From: Strix aluco
Lineage: Eukaryota; Chordata; Aves; Strigiformes; Strigidae
Assembly: GCF_031877795.1 (NCBI RefSeq)
Contig: NC_133971.1
Location: 66,896,463-66,960,462, forward strand
Direction of reading: 5' to 3'
Length of the DNA stretch: 64,000 nt
This document shows positions 51,601-63,339 of this stretch, one piece after another. The notes below the pieces were generated by a model, which was not told the DNA's origin, searched no databases, and saw only the letters and a program-made list of their open reading frames with translations. Position numbers and translations under genes: made by a program. The first letter of the stretch is position 1; every line of letters begins with the position of its first letter.

Positions 51601-54600
51601 TGCCAATGTACAGTATACCCTATGACTTTTTTGTGATTTTTCCAGTTTACTTTTAAAAATTGTTGTAATGCAGCACAGCAGAGTCTAGCATTGGTACCTC
51701 TAATTGGTATCTTATAGAAATAATAAATACTAAGAACTGTTAAAAAGTAAAAATACACCCCAAACAACTGTAAGTAACTAAAAGGACAGTGAATCTTTTA
51801 GCAATACTTCACATTTCAGAAATAACTTTATCTCTTTTTTCTCTTTTTTAATTATTTTTTTTTTTAAATAACAGTTTAGGCACCCATAACAGCATCAACG
51901 TTCTTCAACAGTACCTGTGTTTTACTAAATATGAGGAGCCAGTCTCTGCTTGTTGGAAGCAGAAAGTTGGTAAGGAGACACTGCAAAAGGAGAAGGGCTG
52001 GCATTAGTACTCTTTTAGCAGGGATGATTATTACAGGCAATTAGGCTACATAATTGCCCTAGGAGAGGAAATCATCTGCTGCTAAGAAACAAAGAAACCT
52101 TAGTTTCTAGTAGCAGCCCCTACCAGCTGATGTGCTGTTGCTCTGAAAGGCTTTATATAAGTGTATTTGGTAACCTCAATTGTGGGCTATATTCAGTTTT
52201 CATTTCAGTAGACAATATGCTTGTGGCAAATTAGAATATTACTGCAAACGCTGAATCAGGTGGCTGCTTTCTTCTGCACTTACCAGAAAAGGAAATTTTA
52301 ACTCCAGCTTGTGGAAAGAACTTCAGCTTCTTAAGTTTTCCCCTAGTCTCCTGATATTCCCTGTAGCTTCAGGCAGTCATGGGGAACCCGTCCATGTTAT
52401 GCTTTCAGCAGAGAAGTGGTTGGCTCCGTGTAGATAAATCAACTGGGCAATGGGGAGCTCTGTGAGTCTGGGACAGGGAGGAAGCCCCTTCCCCTGGGGC
52501 AGGAGAGCGGTTGGGCTGAGTGGCTTGGCCACCTCATGATCCCCGGGGTTGAAACACCCCTGCAGCCACTGCACCTTTGGCATCTCAAAGAGTGACAGCC
52601 AGTGACACATTTGCTACCTTGTCCTGCTTTTACTTCAGCTGCTGTCAAAGAGGCACTGCACAAACCTAAAAAGGGTAACCAAACCTTATAGACAGGCCCC
52701 CAGAAAGCCTGGAACAGACCACTCCTGCACAGGGAAGTTGCACAGATAGTTCTGCAGAGGCAGCAATACAGGATATGGGCCTAGAGGGGAGAAATGCAGG
52801 TTTGGGAGGTGGGGAACCAGTTCTTGCAAAATATCCTTAACCAGTCAAGGCTTGAGCAGTAACGTCAGCATTTCTGGGAGCAGAGCATGCTCCAGCATCT
52901 TCTCCGCAGGGTCCTCCTGGATGTGGCCTGCATGGGTTTATTATCATAATTAACACTGCAATTTGCTTTAAGTGACACACCACAGTAAGTTATTACTAAT
53001 TCAGGTGAAGGTACGGCAAGGCCAGTCAAATGTTTACCTCATAAACAAAGCATCATATTAGCCTTCAGTTCCATGCAGATGATCACCTGTAACTTACATG
53101 ATGCAGCGAGTCTGTTACGTCCATGAGCTCTGGAGCCTGGTTTCCTCAGGATGTATATCTTAACAGCTGATTGCACATGCTGCCTGACACTGTTTCTACA
53201 GCTGAAGCATTTAGAAATCCTTTCTCCAAAGAGGATTTTCTGGAGTCCTTAGTAAGTTATGAGCACACACCGCAGGCTTGGCATCAACCAGGGCACCAAG
53301 ATGCTCTGGTCTATCTGGTCACCAATTTTTACAGATCTTGTAGAGCTTAGTTATTTTCAAGAGCTCTGGTCCTGTGGCCAGCTGGTTCAAAAATCCTAGT
53401 GTGGAGCTCCATATAAGGGATTCAGTGCTGCAATCACAGGTAGAGGACACCTCTTCCTGCCACCAAACTCAGTGACCTTTTCCTCAGCTAATACCTTCCA
53501 CTCAGCCATATCTCTCCAGCTGTGCTTCCTTAAAAGGCAGTTTCTACTGCTTCCACATTTAGGCTAGGTAAAGCACCATTAAGCTCCTCTGGCAAACCAG
53601 GTACAGAGCAGCATGTATTTCATATTGATTAGATATGGAATAATTAGGATGTCAACACTGTGTTATACCATTGCTTTGAAAAGCACCACGTTGTGTTGCC
53701 TTTAGCTGCTTTGCAAGACAAGCTTTTGCACAACTCACTCCTTGCTTGAATAAATGCGGAGCTACCTCATCAGCTCCTGCTCCTCAGATGCCAAGTCATG
53801 AGCCCTTGATACCAGTGAATTGACACTTGTTGAGAAGCATAGCACAAGACAAATATTTCTTTGAAAACACAGCCCAGATCCCATGGGAGAAGTAGGGGTA
53901 GAGGAGGTACAACAGTTCTGAAACCCTCTGCATAGTTTTCCAAGAGTTGCTGTTGTTTTTCCACTAAGTGTCCTGCCCCATGGGAAGTGTGTAACACAGA
54001 CAGACCCTCATAGCACAATATCAAGTTCATTTGTTGGTTTGTTTTTTCTATTAAAAAGTCAAGCTTGCAGAAAGTGGCAAGCCAAGGAATTCTATTCTGC
54101 AGAAGTGTTCCAGTGGTAATTTATCTTCTGACAGAAGGAGCAGAACACACAGAGACAAAATACAACACTATTTAGTGTCAAATTTGAATCATTCTGCATC
54201 TCCTTCCTGTGTATATATGTAGCGATGCTTAAGGGTGAGGCATTCTTTTGTATACACACCACAAGGACACGTGTACTGCGTTTAGGTAAATGCACTGTGT
54301 CTCTTCTGGAAATATGTCTGAATTATTTGACAAATACAACTATCATTATTAATTGCTAATATTATTTACCCATTTATTTAATTTAGCCACCTAGCTCCTC
54401 TAGCGCTTCTCAAGATTTAGCTCTAAATTAGGAATTTTGTTACATATTGCACATATCTTGAAGCAAAGAAAACCTTATAAAATTCAAAAGCATAGGGATA
54501 AAAATGTGACATCTTTCCCAATCAAACAATATTTTCACATGTGTTACAGGCCACACAGAACAGCTATGCACCTGAAAGATGTTTTAGATATTATAAAAGA

Positions 54601-57600
54601 AAACCAACACCACTTTTTAAAATGTATTTAAATCAAGAAACCAGATTCTGGATTGGGTCTCTTTTCAGAGAGCCACGCAGTCTACTTTTGCTTTAAATTA
54701 GACTTGCTAGCCAGGTGGGTTAGAGAGACCTGGAACAATTTTTGTCATTACATTTAATAGGCAGAGAGCATGTTTCTATTACCCATGGCCCCGAAGCACA
54801 AACAGGCACCTATTTTTAAACTTGTGAGATTCAGTCCGACTCGATGAGGCACTGAGCTATGCAAGTCTTACCCTGGCATCAGTGAGGGTGAGTAGTTCCC
54901 ACCCCAGACAGGACAGGCTGTGCACAGCCCATCTATCATTTCTCTGCAGCACTCCAGGAGTAGCATGCAAATAACACAGTCATTTAGTACAAACCAAGCA
55001 GTGCTTGTTATTGCGCTCTTCTTCAGCAGTTTATTTGAAGGACATTATAGTGCTACAGAAACGGAGCAGAATGTAAGAGAGACAACATCTGTATTAGTGA
55101 AGGATACAACTGATACTTTGGAAAAAGTGAAGCCCTTTACCATCCTTCTATCTTTAACTCTATCCAACTAGCTTGCACTTCAGTCACAGCATGAAACCAC
55201 CTATAATGACAGTATGCAATTTTTTAATGCATTAGCTCTTACATGCAGAAAAACAGCCTACAGTAAGGAGTTTGCTTTTGATGGAGGCAGATTTAAAGGA
55301 CAGAAACGTTGTACAACAGCAATAGACATTGTCACTGGTGTAAGATTTCATAGTCTCTCATTTAGTAGCTATCATCTCCTACCGTGCAAGGAGATGCATC
55401 ACCTTGTTCTTATCTATATTTAAAAAATGGTTTGTGACACTGTAACAATTTAATCCAGTGATTCAGATCTCAATGCAATTTTTTCTCTTGGGCTATAGTC
55501 CTATTCATCCTTATGTCATCTGGAAATCCTCTGCAAGTATTGTGTTCCATTATACCTACAAAAAAGGTCTGGCCACATAACAAGTGGCAACTGAAGAGGT
55601 CAGGTTCCACATCGGGGACAGCCCCTGTTTTGGCCGGCATAGGACTCACACGGTGCCCTGGCTGTCCTACAGGATAGCATGGCCATGGGGCAGGATCACC
55701 ATGCATGGCCCATGGAGCCACCTGCTCCTCAGGCATAAAGGCAATGGGGCAGGCAAAGCTGTCCTGACGCTGCCAGTTGGGCAGTGCTGGTCTATTACAA
55801 AAAAAAAAAATCTTTGGCAACCACTTCTAGAAATAGTCCCATTCATCGTTCTTGCCTCAGAAACAATTAAGTTCAGCAAGCTGCTGCCAAAGCAGATTTT
55901 TAACCCTGTTAATTCAAGAGCATGCAATTGTTTAAAACAAATTGGTATGTGTATTACACTAAAATCTCTTCTTTTGTGAAAAGTAGGCCAACGTATTTCT
56001 CTTCTTTTATTGCCAAGACTTGCCTGTTTATTCTTAATCAACAAATAATTGTGCTGTATGTACCTCAAGTGTGGTCCCATGAACTGAATGCTCAAAAGCA
56101 GCTGGAAAGCATTAGATGGTCCCTTAGAGTATGTCCTCTGTCTTGGTTTCTTCCAATAGAAATCCTGTTTTCATGCTCCAACTCTGTTCTGCCATGTGAA
56201 CCAAAGCAGGTTCACAGGTGAAGATCCACAGATTAATTTCAGCCACCCAACTGATGCGAGCTAAAACACTTAGGCAGCTGTGCCCTACAGTACGCATTCT
56301 TAAGCAGAGGAGTAAAGCCCGGAGTATGGTACGTAAGTTTATGGCTACACAGCTAGATAAGCTGATTGGTTGGAGAGTTTAGACTCTGGGCTCCCAGCTG
56401 AGCATATAGGTATCTGAATGTACCTAGTAGGTATCTGATTGAGGTGCCTTGTTTCTGGAAGACAAATGTGCAACTTTGGGCTTTAATTACTTGTTTAGGC
56501 ATTTAAATAGAAATTACTAAGCACCATGCTTCTGGCTGGGTTCAGTAGGATGTGAAAGGTAGGCTGCTATAACTTAGGTGCCCCAAAGTAGGGAGTAAGA
56601 AGCAAACCTTAGATTCACTACTCTGAAAATTCTTAACTTCATGGTGTGGCGAGACAGTAAAAATTGCTTCTGCTACTGAAATTCATCTTGGGTGTTTTTG
56701 TTAAATTTTATCACTATTCTGCAATGGATTACAGCACATGGGCCTGTCTACAGAGAGTTATAACAGTTCTTCTTGAAACAAAGGGTGGCTTTTTTCTCAT
56801 CAGTTGTAGCACACAGGAAATATTAAATCAGTCGGTAAACCTCTTGTTGTATCTCTATAGCTAGTTTTGAATCAGCAGTGTGCACTCATGCTAAGTTTTC
56901 AAAGTCATAATTTCAAAGTAATGTCAGTTCTACAGAGACGATTAGACACACAGAAGAAAATAATTTTGTGTTCTTTCCACATATAAAAATCAGAAAATAA
57001 GCATGACAAAATAATCATATGCCATTGCAGTGGGAGATTGGAGGAGATTTTATAACCACCATAAATGTTATGTCCGGGATCTGATTATACTTTTAAAGAC
57101 ACCAATACTTTAATACTTCACATACATTCCAATATTCTGAATGCTGTGTATAAGGATCTCTTACTGCAGGACAATGAAGAATAATAGGAGTATTCACTCA
57201 TTCAGTATGAAATAATTACACACGAAGTATTAACTCAGCTTTTCCAATACCCTATCATTTCACGCTCAGACTTTACAAAGTGAGTAAATCATACCTGCCA
57301 TGATGAAATGGATAAGGAATGAGCAGGAATGAGAAGCCATTTTCATAAAAACCTCTAGAAAAAATGGCTCTGGTGAGGCATATGTACTGTCTGTACAGCT
57401 CCATCCCTCTGCCAGGCTTGGTTTCTGCCACTGTTGCTTTACAATGAATGGGGTCCCATGGATGCATAGTCATGAGCACAGCTGTCCACCATGTGTGTCC
57501 TTACAAGGTATACAATATTCATATATCCTTCTCCACACATCTATCATGCTCACACATGTGATGACATTTGTTTCCACTGGTAATATACTGTCTGTATGCT

Positions 57601-60469
57601 AGCCGTGGTTTAACCTGGGCACACACTGCTCTTTACTCCTGATGACAGGGGATCTGAGAGCTGGAGTTAACAGATTTGTTGACACGAGCCAGGTTTCCCT
57701 TGTGTCAGACAGTGGTGCTATGGCACGTTTCTGCCACTAGCGTTTTTGCAAAGATTGTCTCCTTGCAGAACATGGATTAATTCAGCCTCCACCTACAAAT
57801 AAAACTCCACCAGTCTGCAGAACTCTAAGGCTGCAAAGAGGGCTTGTCAGCTCTTTCCCTGAGCATCCAGTGCTATAAACACTGTCTGAGCAGATCATCT
57901 AGCATATGCATAGATTTTATGCAAACATTATTCTGTGCAGCAGTTTGCCTGCCTCTTTCTAATATACTTTTTGTTATCTTCCTTTTTGTATTTCCTACGC
58001 AACAGGAAAGAGAAAGCATTGTTAACAACTGTATCCTGTGTGCCAGTATGCATATATATATATCCTGACACAACAATAAAGCAGTTGACTCAATATAGCA
58101 TATACTAAAAGAGTCAGGCATCTAAAGAGAAGATCACTATCTATAACTGCAAGAGAGAGAAAAGTAAAGTGATGCACAGAAGTGTAATAGGAAGAAAACA
58201 GCATTAAAAAAAGGAAACAGCATATGAGGGGAAATTCCTGTCACTCAGCACAATTAGATGGTGAAATAGATATTCAGGCAGAGAAACATAAACCCATCAC
58301 TCAAAAAAAAATTTAAATGACACTTTATATATCACTTCGTTTTTAAAAATGTACTTAGAAGTACAGACAGCACAACACAAATGTCTGTTATAATATTTAA
58401 ATACACAGCTTTGTTCACCTAGTGGCACACAAGTGAAGGGCTTGATGGAAAGCAGACCTTCAGAAGCAGAGCCAGAAGCACCACTGCTCTGTGGCTCCAC
58501 TGAGTGTCCTGCACTTCCTACTGTGTCTCTAGGTTGGCCCATGTCCTGGAGAACAACCTGTATTATTAATAACTATTAATCTCAGTCTCCTCCCCAGAGC
58601 ACCCTGATGTGGCCCACCATGGCACAAAGCAAGTCAGCCAGTGAAGACTGCGCAAGCACAGCTGGGATGTAGGCACCTCGGCAGAGCTCCCAGCAGTCCT
58701 TGCCAGCCCTGCAAACCCGTAGTGCCCCTGTCCTGGTCACTTCTGCTTCCTGGGAACATGAGGTGCATGGCACTCACTGCTCGCAGGCACGCGAGGTTAC
58801 TGTTCCTGCCCTCCAGATCCCCCAGATCCCTGACAAAACACCCTGAACATCTGGTGAGCCAACCAACATCTCCAAAACAGCTGTCTCCACCACAGTGAGA
58901 AATACCAAGTCTACTGTCTATCTTTACCAGCTGTATAGTCGCTCCTTCCACAGTTATATATCTGAGCACATAAAGATGCCAGCTGATGAATTTTTTCTAC
59001 ATTAAGCAGTGTTGATCATTACAGATATATGCAGCATCACATAACTTGCAAGTTACAGCTGCCTTTGGTTGCAGCACTGTATTAACATCTGCAGGCTAAC
59101 TCTCTTTAATACTATGCCCGTTACAGCGTATCTGCATTGAGCCAGAATGGATTTCAAGGGGAATTGTACCGGTCACTAAAATACGAAATTGTGTAACTCT
59201 TATGAGGCACAGCTTACAGCTTCACAAAGCTCCTGGGGAGATGAAGGTCAGCCTCTCATCTTCTAAGGGAAAAGAGGCAACATCCTCACAAGTGTATTTT
59301 GGTGTTGCCTCATTAATTTCATTGTTTGTTGCACAATATATTTCTTCCATAAAAGCTGGAAAGTTAAACTTCCTACTGGGTACAACTATCTATGCCTACT
59401 GCCTCAACTAACAAATCAATCGCACTTCTCTGCTATATTTTAATTGTATACATAATTGTATACGTGCTTGAGAATTTCCTTCAATCTTCTCAGGGTTTTG
59501 TTTAAACCACTCAAGGCTGTAAAGTAACGCTTACACTTTACATAAAAGTTGATTTCAGGACAGTTCACTTTAACCTGTTCTTGGCTCTGAGTACTGATTA
59601 GGCCTCAAGCAAAGAACAGAAATACAGCTGGTTTCCCAGCTGTAAAACTGTTGAAAATGAAGAAACCTGCATTTGTTAAGGGAAAAATATAAAAATGTAT
59701 AATAAAGCATCCAGACTTGATATATTCTATGTATCAATGCAATTGCCCTAAAGGCAGTTTCTGTTATCACAGCTGCCAAAGCTGTTTATTCTCTTAGCTT
59801 CTCTGTGTGACTTTCTCAAAGTTCTAGAGCAGACAGCAGCTGATGAGGGCAGGTTCGGTAGAAAAACAGCCTGTGCAGAAATTCCAGTATCTTAAGTGCA
59901 AGAAGGAACATTTGCAGAGGTCTGAGGCCCCTATAGTTTTTGCTTCAGTCTAAATTCTGGTTACATTGCCATCCTACAGCCTCTCACAACACAGTAACAA
60001 AGGCCAAGCAGTGCTAGATACCTCCTATACAAGGGAGCGTATTCCAGGAATGTTGGAGCTGAATTTGAACTTCCCTTATCAGGAACAATGAAACCCAGAG
60101 CAAGCAGCTTCCCAGAAACCACAACTGTTCAAGATACCCCATGTAGAAATGACTACTTTTCAGCAAGTGCCACTGTCAATCACTGCAAGCTAGCCTAGAG
60201 GAAATGTAATTGTGATAACTGAGTATTTTTAGTGTCTATAGAGGAAGTGAGTAGTTTAGCTTTCTTGCTCTCTGGAGATCATTACCATGCCATTTTAATG
60301 TCAAGTCCTGGAGCACACATATAGATTGTGCACAGAAATGGGGTAATATTTTCCCTTTTAACATAAGGACATATCAGCTGACCCATATTAACTTTTCCAC
60401 AACAGGATCTCTGAAAAAGGACACACCATCTTAAAATTGTTTTGGACTTAATTTGGTGTTGTCATGCAA

Positions 60470-60720
60470 TTAGGTTTTGCAAAATTGGCTTCTGGAGTGA
60501 CAGCTTCTATTGTTAGAGCATATGGCAATCAGAGAACAGCTTGTGGCAGATGTGATATTCATTCACTATTAGCTAGTTTTAGATTTAACTATGTCATGCT
60601 AATCAAAGCAAATGTTAGATGCATTTGACATCTAAGGGGTTTTGCAGCTCCCCCTTAATGTTTAAGCTGCTTCTGTCAAGTGGGAACACTGCAGCTTTGA
60701 ATAAGTCTTACTAAGTCACA
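60470..60720. promoter_or_regulatory. Candidate regulatory element downstream of GADD45G
   Basis: Contains CTATTGTT (SOX-like) and ATGCTAAT (60596-60603) overlapping ATCAAAG (60602-60608), a POU site fused to a TCF/LEF-like site. The same ATGCTAAT variant occurs in the GADD45G promoter. It lies about 0.5 kb beyond the gene's polyadenylation signal. No repeat or frame is seen. Confidence 0.25.
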
Positions 60721-61069
60721 TTTATGAACTAATGATGCAATTTACTGGAGGTCTGTATTCCAAAAATCCATGTTTCTAACAAGTATTGTGTTCCTTCAGT
60801 AGACTACAAAGACCACCTATTACAATATGTGAGCTCATTAAGCATGCAGCTCCTTAGTCTTGCAAGCTGTTGCGATAAGCAGCTGTTGCATGAGGGTGAA
60901 AGGTTGAATTATCAACTTGGACAGCACAACTCCTCATTCAGCTGGCCCAGGACAGAACATATTTGAGCAATAGCTCCATTACTGTGGAGTATACCTTTGA
61001 CTACAGCACATCAGCAAAACATCAGTGGTATTTCAGTGACATGCTTCCCCACCCAGTAAGCAAGACACT
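60721..61069. other. Immediate 3' flank of GADD45G
   Basis: AT-rich, no repeat or frame of interest; it lies beyond the inferred polyadenylation site. Confidence 0.6.
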
Positions 61070-61641
61070 CCCAGAAATTAATTGTCAAAAATTTATTATG
61101 AAAGCTTCAATAGCAGCAAATACTTCAATAAAAATTATTGCATTATTAAACCAGTTCTGCAGAGTGACCCAAGAGGCCTGTTGAAGTCTGTCCACTTTAG
61201 AGTCTCTGTATTTGTCTTAGTAACCAGTCCCTGGTAGTCCACCAAATATTGAAACTTTCTTTGTGTTTCATAGACAGTACCAACAGTTCCTAGTTACAGT
61301 ACTCCGTCTAGTCCTTCTGGAAAGTTTTGGCCCACTTCCCCCAACTTTCTTTCTGCCTTCTGAAACAGCTCCACTTGACCAGGAAACTCACAATACTTCT
61401 TTCAGTTCCATGGTATGTCAGCCTCTCCATGGTTGCAGCCTACTGAGGCTCGCTGGTGAGGTGAGCTGTTCTCCTCTTTCTCCTCCGTAAGAGCCCACTG
61501 CATGCCAGTCTGAGTGACTTTAATCCAGTCTCTTGACCAGGCTAATCCATGGAATCAGCAGCTTGTTGCACACTTCGGTGAACCCACACCACGTTGAGAA
61601 TGCAACAAAGGTTTCAGCCTCCCCAATGCACTGGGTCACCA
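61070..61641 (-). other. GADD45G: GADD45G 3' UTR (inferred extent)
   Basis: About 570 bp from the TGA to the region just past the first AATAAA on the minus strand. The length is similar to other vertebrate GADD45G transcripts. I saw no ATTTA pentamer in it, so a classical AU-rich decay element is not evident. The 3' border is inferred from the polyadenylation signal. Confidence 0.6.
61092..61097 (-). terminator. Polyadenylation signal AATAAA for GADD45G
   Basis: The plus strand reads TTTATT, which is AATAAA on the gene strand, about 545 bp after the stop codon. A G/T-rich stretch (GGGAGTGTCTTG then CTGGGTGGGG on the minus strand) follows within about 40 nt, as expected for a downstream processing element. 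No other TTTATT occurs between here and the stop codon. Confidence 0.7.
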
Positions 61642-62707
61642 TCACTCAGGCAGGGTGATAGTTGGCACCCAGTCATTCACATTTCGGCTCTCTTCACAAA
61701 ACAAGTTCAGCTTTTCCAGAGCTGGGTCCTTCCAGCCGTCTTCAGTCGGGTTCTGTCAGAAAGAAAAAAGAGAGCACACCATGAGTGCTGCTCACCAGCT
61801 GAGGTCATCACAATATTTACAGAAGCATTAGCTTAGGAAGCAAGGCATTTTCAAACAGCTTCTCTGCAGGAAGCAGAGATATTACCCTTGTGGACAACAG
61901 AGGAAATCCAGTTACGAGCAGCGTAGCCTACTATTACTACTCAGCTGACTTGCTGTCTAGAGTGTGCTGAGCCCCCTTTCCTCGCCCAGAAGAGGATCTG
62001 GCTACCAGTGGGACATGGGGCCACCCTGACAGTCTCTAACCATCCCGTGCAGAGGCTGGTAGCGCAAGCACAGCCCTGGAGGACAGCACACCGAGCACGG
62101 CTCGCCTCCTTCAAGACACCCACCGTGATGAGGATGCAGTGGAGGTCCCGTGGCTCCCCAGACTCCTCGCTGGGCCCCACGATGGCAGCCAGCTTGGCCA
62201 CGTCGTTCACCCGCACGATGTCAATGTCATTCTCGCAGCAAAAGGCCTGGATCAGGGTGAAGTGGATCTGCAAGGCAATGTCTCCCTCGTCCTCCTCGTC
62301 CGTGGCCAGCACGCAGAAAGCAACGTTGTCGGGGTCGCTGCGAGAGGGAAGCGGCGCGTTGAGCTTCGCGGTCAGCCCCGCAGCCCCCGCGCCCCGCCGG
62401 GCGGCCTCCCGGCCCCCGCCCGCCGTACTTACACATTCATCAGCTTGGCCGACTCGTAGACGCCGGCGGTGAGGCAGCCGCGCCGCTGCGCCGACACCAG
62501 CAGCTGGTGGAGGGCCTTGCCGGCGCCCTGCATCCTGCGCGCCGGGAGAGAGCGGACAGTCAGCGCGGCGCCGAAACCCTCCCAGCGGCCGCCCGCTGCC
62601 CCCGGCCCCGCAACGGCCCCCAACCCACCCGCGCCGGCCGCCGCCCGCACCTACCAGTCGTGGCCCGCAGGCACACGCTCCTGCCCGTGGAGCTCCTCCA
62701 GAGTCAT
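61642..62707 (-). CDS. GADD45G: GADD45G, growth arrest and DNA-damage-inducible protein gamma (4 coding exons)
   Basis: Small acidic adaptor of the L7Ae/L30e/Gadd45 fold. The family binds and activates the kinase MAP3K4 (p38/JNK signalling) and contacts PCNA, CDK1-cyclin B1 and p21. Coding exons on the minus strand are 62655-62707, 62433-62534, 62124-62337 and 61642-61752. They sum to 480 nt, giving 159 residues plus TGA, the usual length of the gamma paralogue. All introns are GT-AG (120, 95 and 371 bp) and the frame is kept across every junction. Landmarks: start [18 protein letters not shown] from residue 19; [11 protein letters not shown] at 38-48; acidic EEDEGD at 66-71; the paralogue-typical [15 protein letters not shown] at 81-95; DLHCILIT at 116-123; WKDPALEKL at 130-138; C-terminus [10 protein letters not shown]. 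The [12 protein letters not shown] block and the C-terminus fit gamma rather than alpha or beta. The start ATG (62705-62707) has G at -3. No frameshift or stop is seen. The gene is probably strongly inducible, judging by its promoter. Confidence 0.97.
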
Positions 62708-62787
62708 AGCAGCGGGTCCCCACAGCTCGGCGGTGCCCGGCGACCGCTCCCCGCTCTCGCTCGCCGCGTGCTCCCGGCGCGCGCTGA
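62708..62787 (-). other. GADD45G: GADD45G 5' UTR (inferred)
   Basis: This is the stretch between the start codon and a transcription start placed about 25-30 bp downstream of the TATA box. The exact start is inferred, not seen. It is GC-rich, short, and contains no upstream ATG on the minus strand that I could find. Confidence 0.5.
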
Positions 62788-62810
62788 GGCAGGGGCACGC
62801 CGGCCGCCCT

Positions 62811-62818
62811 CTTTATAG
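62811..62818 (-). promoter_or_regulatory. TATA box of GADD45G
   Basis: On the minus strand the sequence reads CTATAAAG, with TATAAA at 62812-62817, about 105 bp upstream of the start codon. It stands out in otherwise very GC-rich DNA. A TATA box in a CpG-island promoter fits a rapidly inducible stress gene. Confidence 0.8.
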
Positions 62819-62865
62819 TCCGCGCGGCGGCGGCGCCGGCAGCGGGCGGCGCCCCCTGCCCCCCC

Positions 62866-62870
62866 ATTGG
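62866..62870 (-). promoter_or_regulatory. CCAAT box (NF-Y type) of GADD45G
   Basis: The minus strand reads GGCCAATGGG, with CCAAT at 62866-62870, about 50 bp upstream of the TATA box. This is the usual spacing for an NF-Y site. Binding is inferred from the motif only. Confidence 0.65.
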
Positions 62871-62898
62871 CCGGCGGGGAGAAAGGGGCGGCTTTATC

Positions 62899-62906
62899 AT
62901 GCTAAT
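62899..62906. promoter_or_regulatory. Octamer-like (POU) site in GADD45G promoter
   Basis: Plus strand ATGCTAAT, one base from the ATGCAAAT octamer, preceded by TTTATC, which is a GATA-type site on the other strand. It lies as an AT-rich island about 85 bp upstream of the TATA box within nearly pure GC sequence, suggesting retention by selection. OCT-1 and CCAAT sites are known in the paralogue GADD45A; function here is inferred. Confidence 0.5.
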
Positions 62907-62946
62907 CGGCGCGTGGAGGGGGAGCGGGCGGCTCGTGCCGGGAGGC

Positions 62947-62952
62947 CACGTG
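62947..62952. promoter_or_regulatory. CACGTG E-box upstream of GADD45G
   Basis: A palindromic CACGTG within GGCCACGTGGGG, about 130 bp upstream of the TATA box. It is a candidate site for bHLH-zipper factors (MYC/MAX or USF class). Motif evidence only. Confidence 0.4.
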
Positions 62953-62989
62953 GGGAGGGAGCGGGGCAGGGGCGGGCACAGGCGCATAC

Positions 62990-63009
62990 GCCACGCCCCG
63001 CCACGCCCC
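62990..63009. promoter_or_regulatory. Tandem CCACGCCCC boxes (KLF/SP type)
   Basis: Two CCACGCCCC units lie head to tail, 10 bp apart (62991-62999 and 63001-63009), about one helical turn. KLF/EGR/SP family zinc fingers bind such sites. The arrangement is seen; the factor is inferred. Confidence 0.4.
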
Positions 63010-63085
63010 TCCGGGGGCAGCGCTGCCTGCGCACCGCCCGCTCGCCGGGCGTGAGCTGGGCTGTGCCCAGCTGCCGGCCCTCCCC

Positions 63086-63339
63086 GTGCCGGCGGGTTTA
63101 GCCACTGGAAAGTAGAGAGGCGACTTCTGTCCAAGACTCGGAACTGAACATCCAAGCAGTGCAGGGGGGAAAAGAAAAAAGAAAAAAAAAAAAGAAGATT
63201 TTTATCGATATGTTTTCAACAAATGCAGGCGCCAAGTCTTGCTGTCGGGAAGGGACAGCCCTTGCAGCCACCCAGGCTGGGGAGCGGTGGAGAAGGCTCT
63301 GGGGCCACAGTGGGCAGCGATCTGGGCATGGCCAGCAGT
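63086..63339. other. Upstream flank between CpG island and CR1
   Basis: Purine-rich, with an A-rich patch near 63,170-63,195. No gene seen. Confidence 0.6.

Larger units (their letters stand above)
46166..60469. other. Intergenic, no gene seen
   Basis: Fourteen kilobases with no supported gene. It contains the A26 tract, the 48.65 kb duplication, short CA and GT runs near 48.15 and 48.27 kb, a T-rich patch near 51.84 kb and a TA run near 58.06 kb. Longest frames are 142 codons or less and overlapped on the other strand. Confidence 0.65.
62130..63085. other. CpG island spanning GADD45G exons 1-3 and promoter
   Basis: CpG dinucleotides are dense from exon 3 through intron 1, exon 1 and about 370 bp of upstream DNA, while the surrounding sequence is CpG-poor. 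The island ends sharply near 63,085. Open frames running through it on both strands (for example a 404-codon minus-strand frame) are a by-product of scarce stop codons in GC-rich DNA. Confidence 0.85.

Noticed and set aside
1..61060. A multi-gene or defence-like system, CRISPR array, rRNA or tRNA genes
   Set aside because: No regularly spaced repeats, no long coherent frames, and no tRNA-like or rRNA-like sequence were seen. The region reads as ordinary avian intergenic DNA with retrotransposon fragments.
62469..63101. A 210-codon open frame antisense to the GADD45G promoter
   Set aside because: Arg/Pro/Ala-rich translation of CpG-island DNA with no domain. Divergent non-coding transcription is possible, but a protein is not supported.
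61941..63155. A 404-codon open frame on the minus strand across the GADD45G promoter, exons and introns
   Set aside because: It contains exon 3 in its true frame but reads straight through upstream DNA and introns with valid splice sites. The length comes from scarce stop codons in the CpG island.
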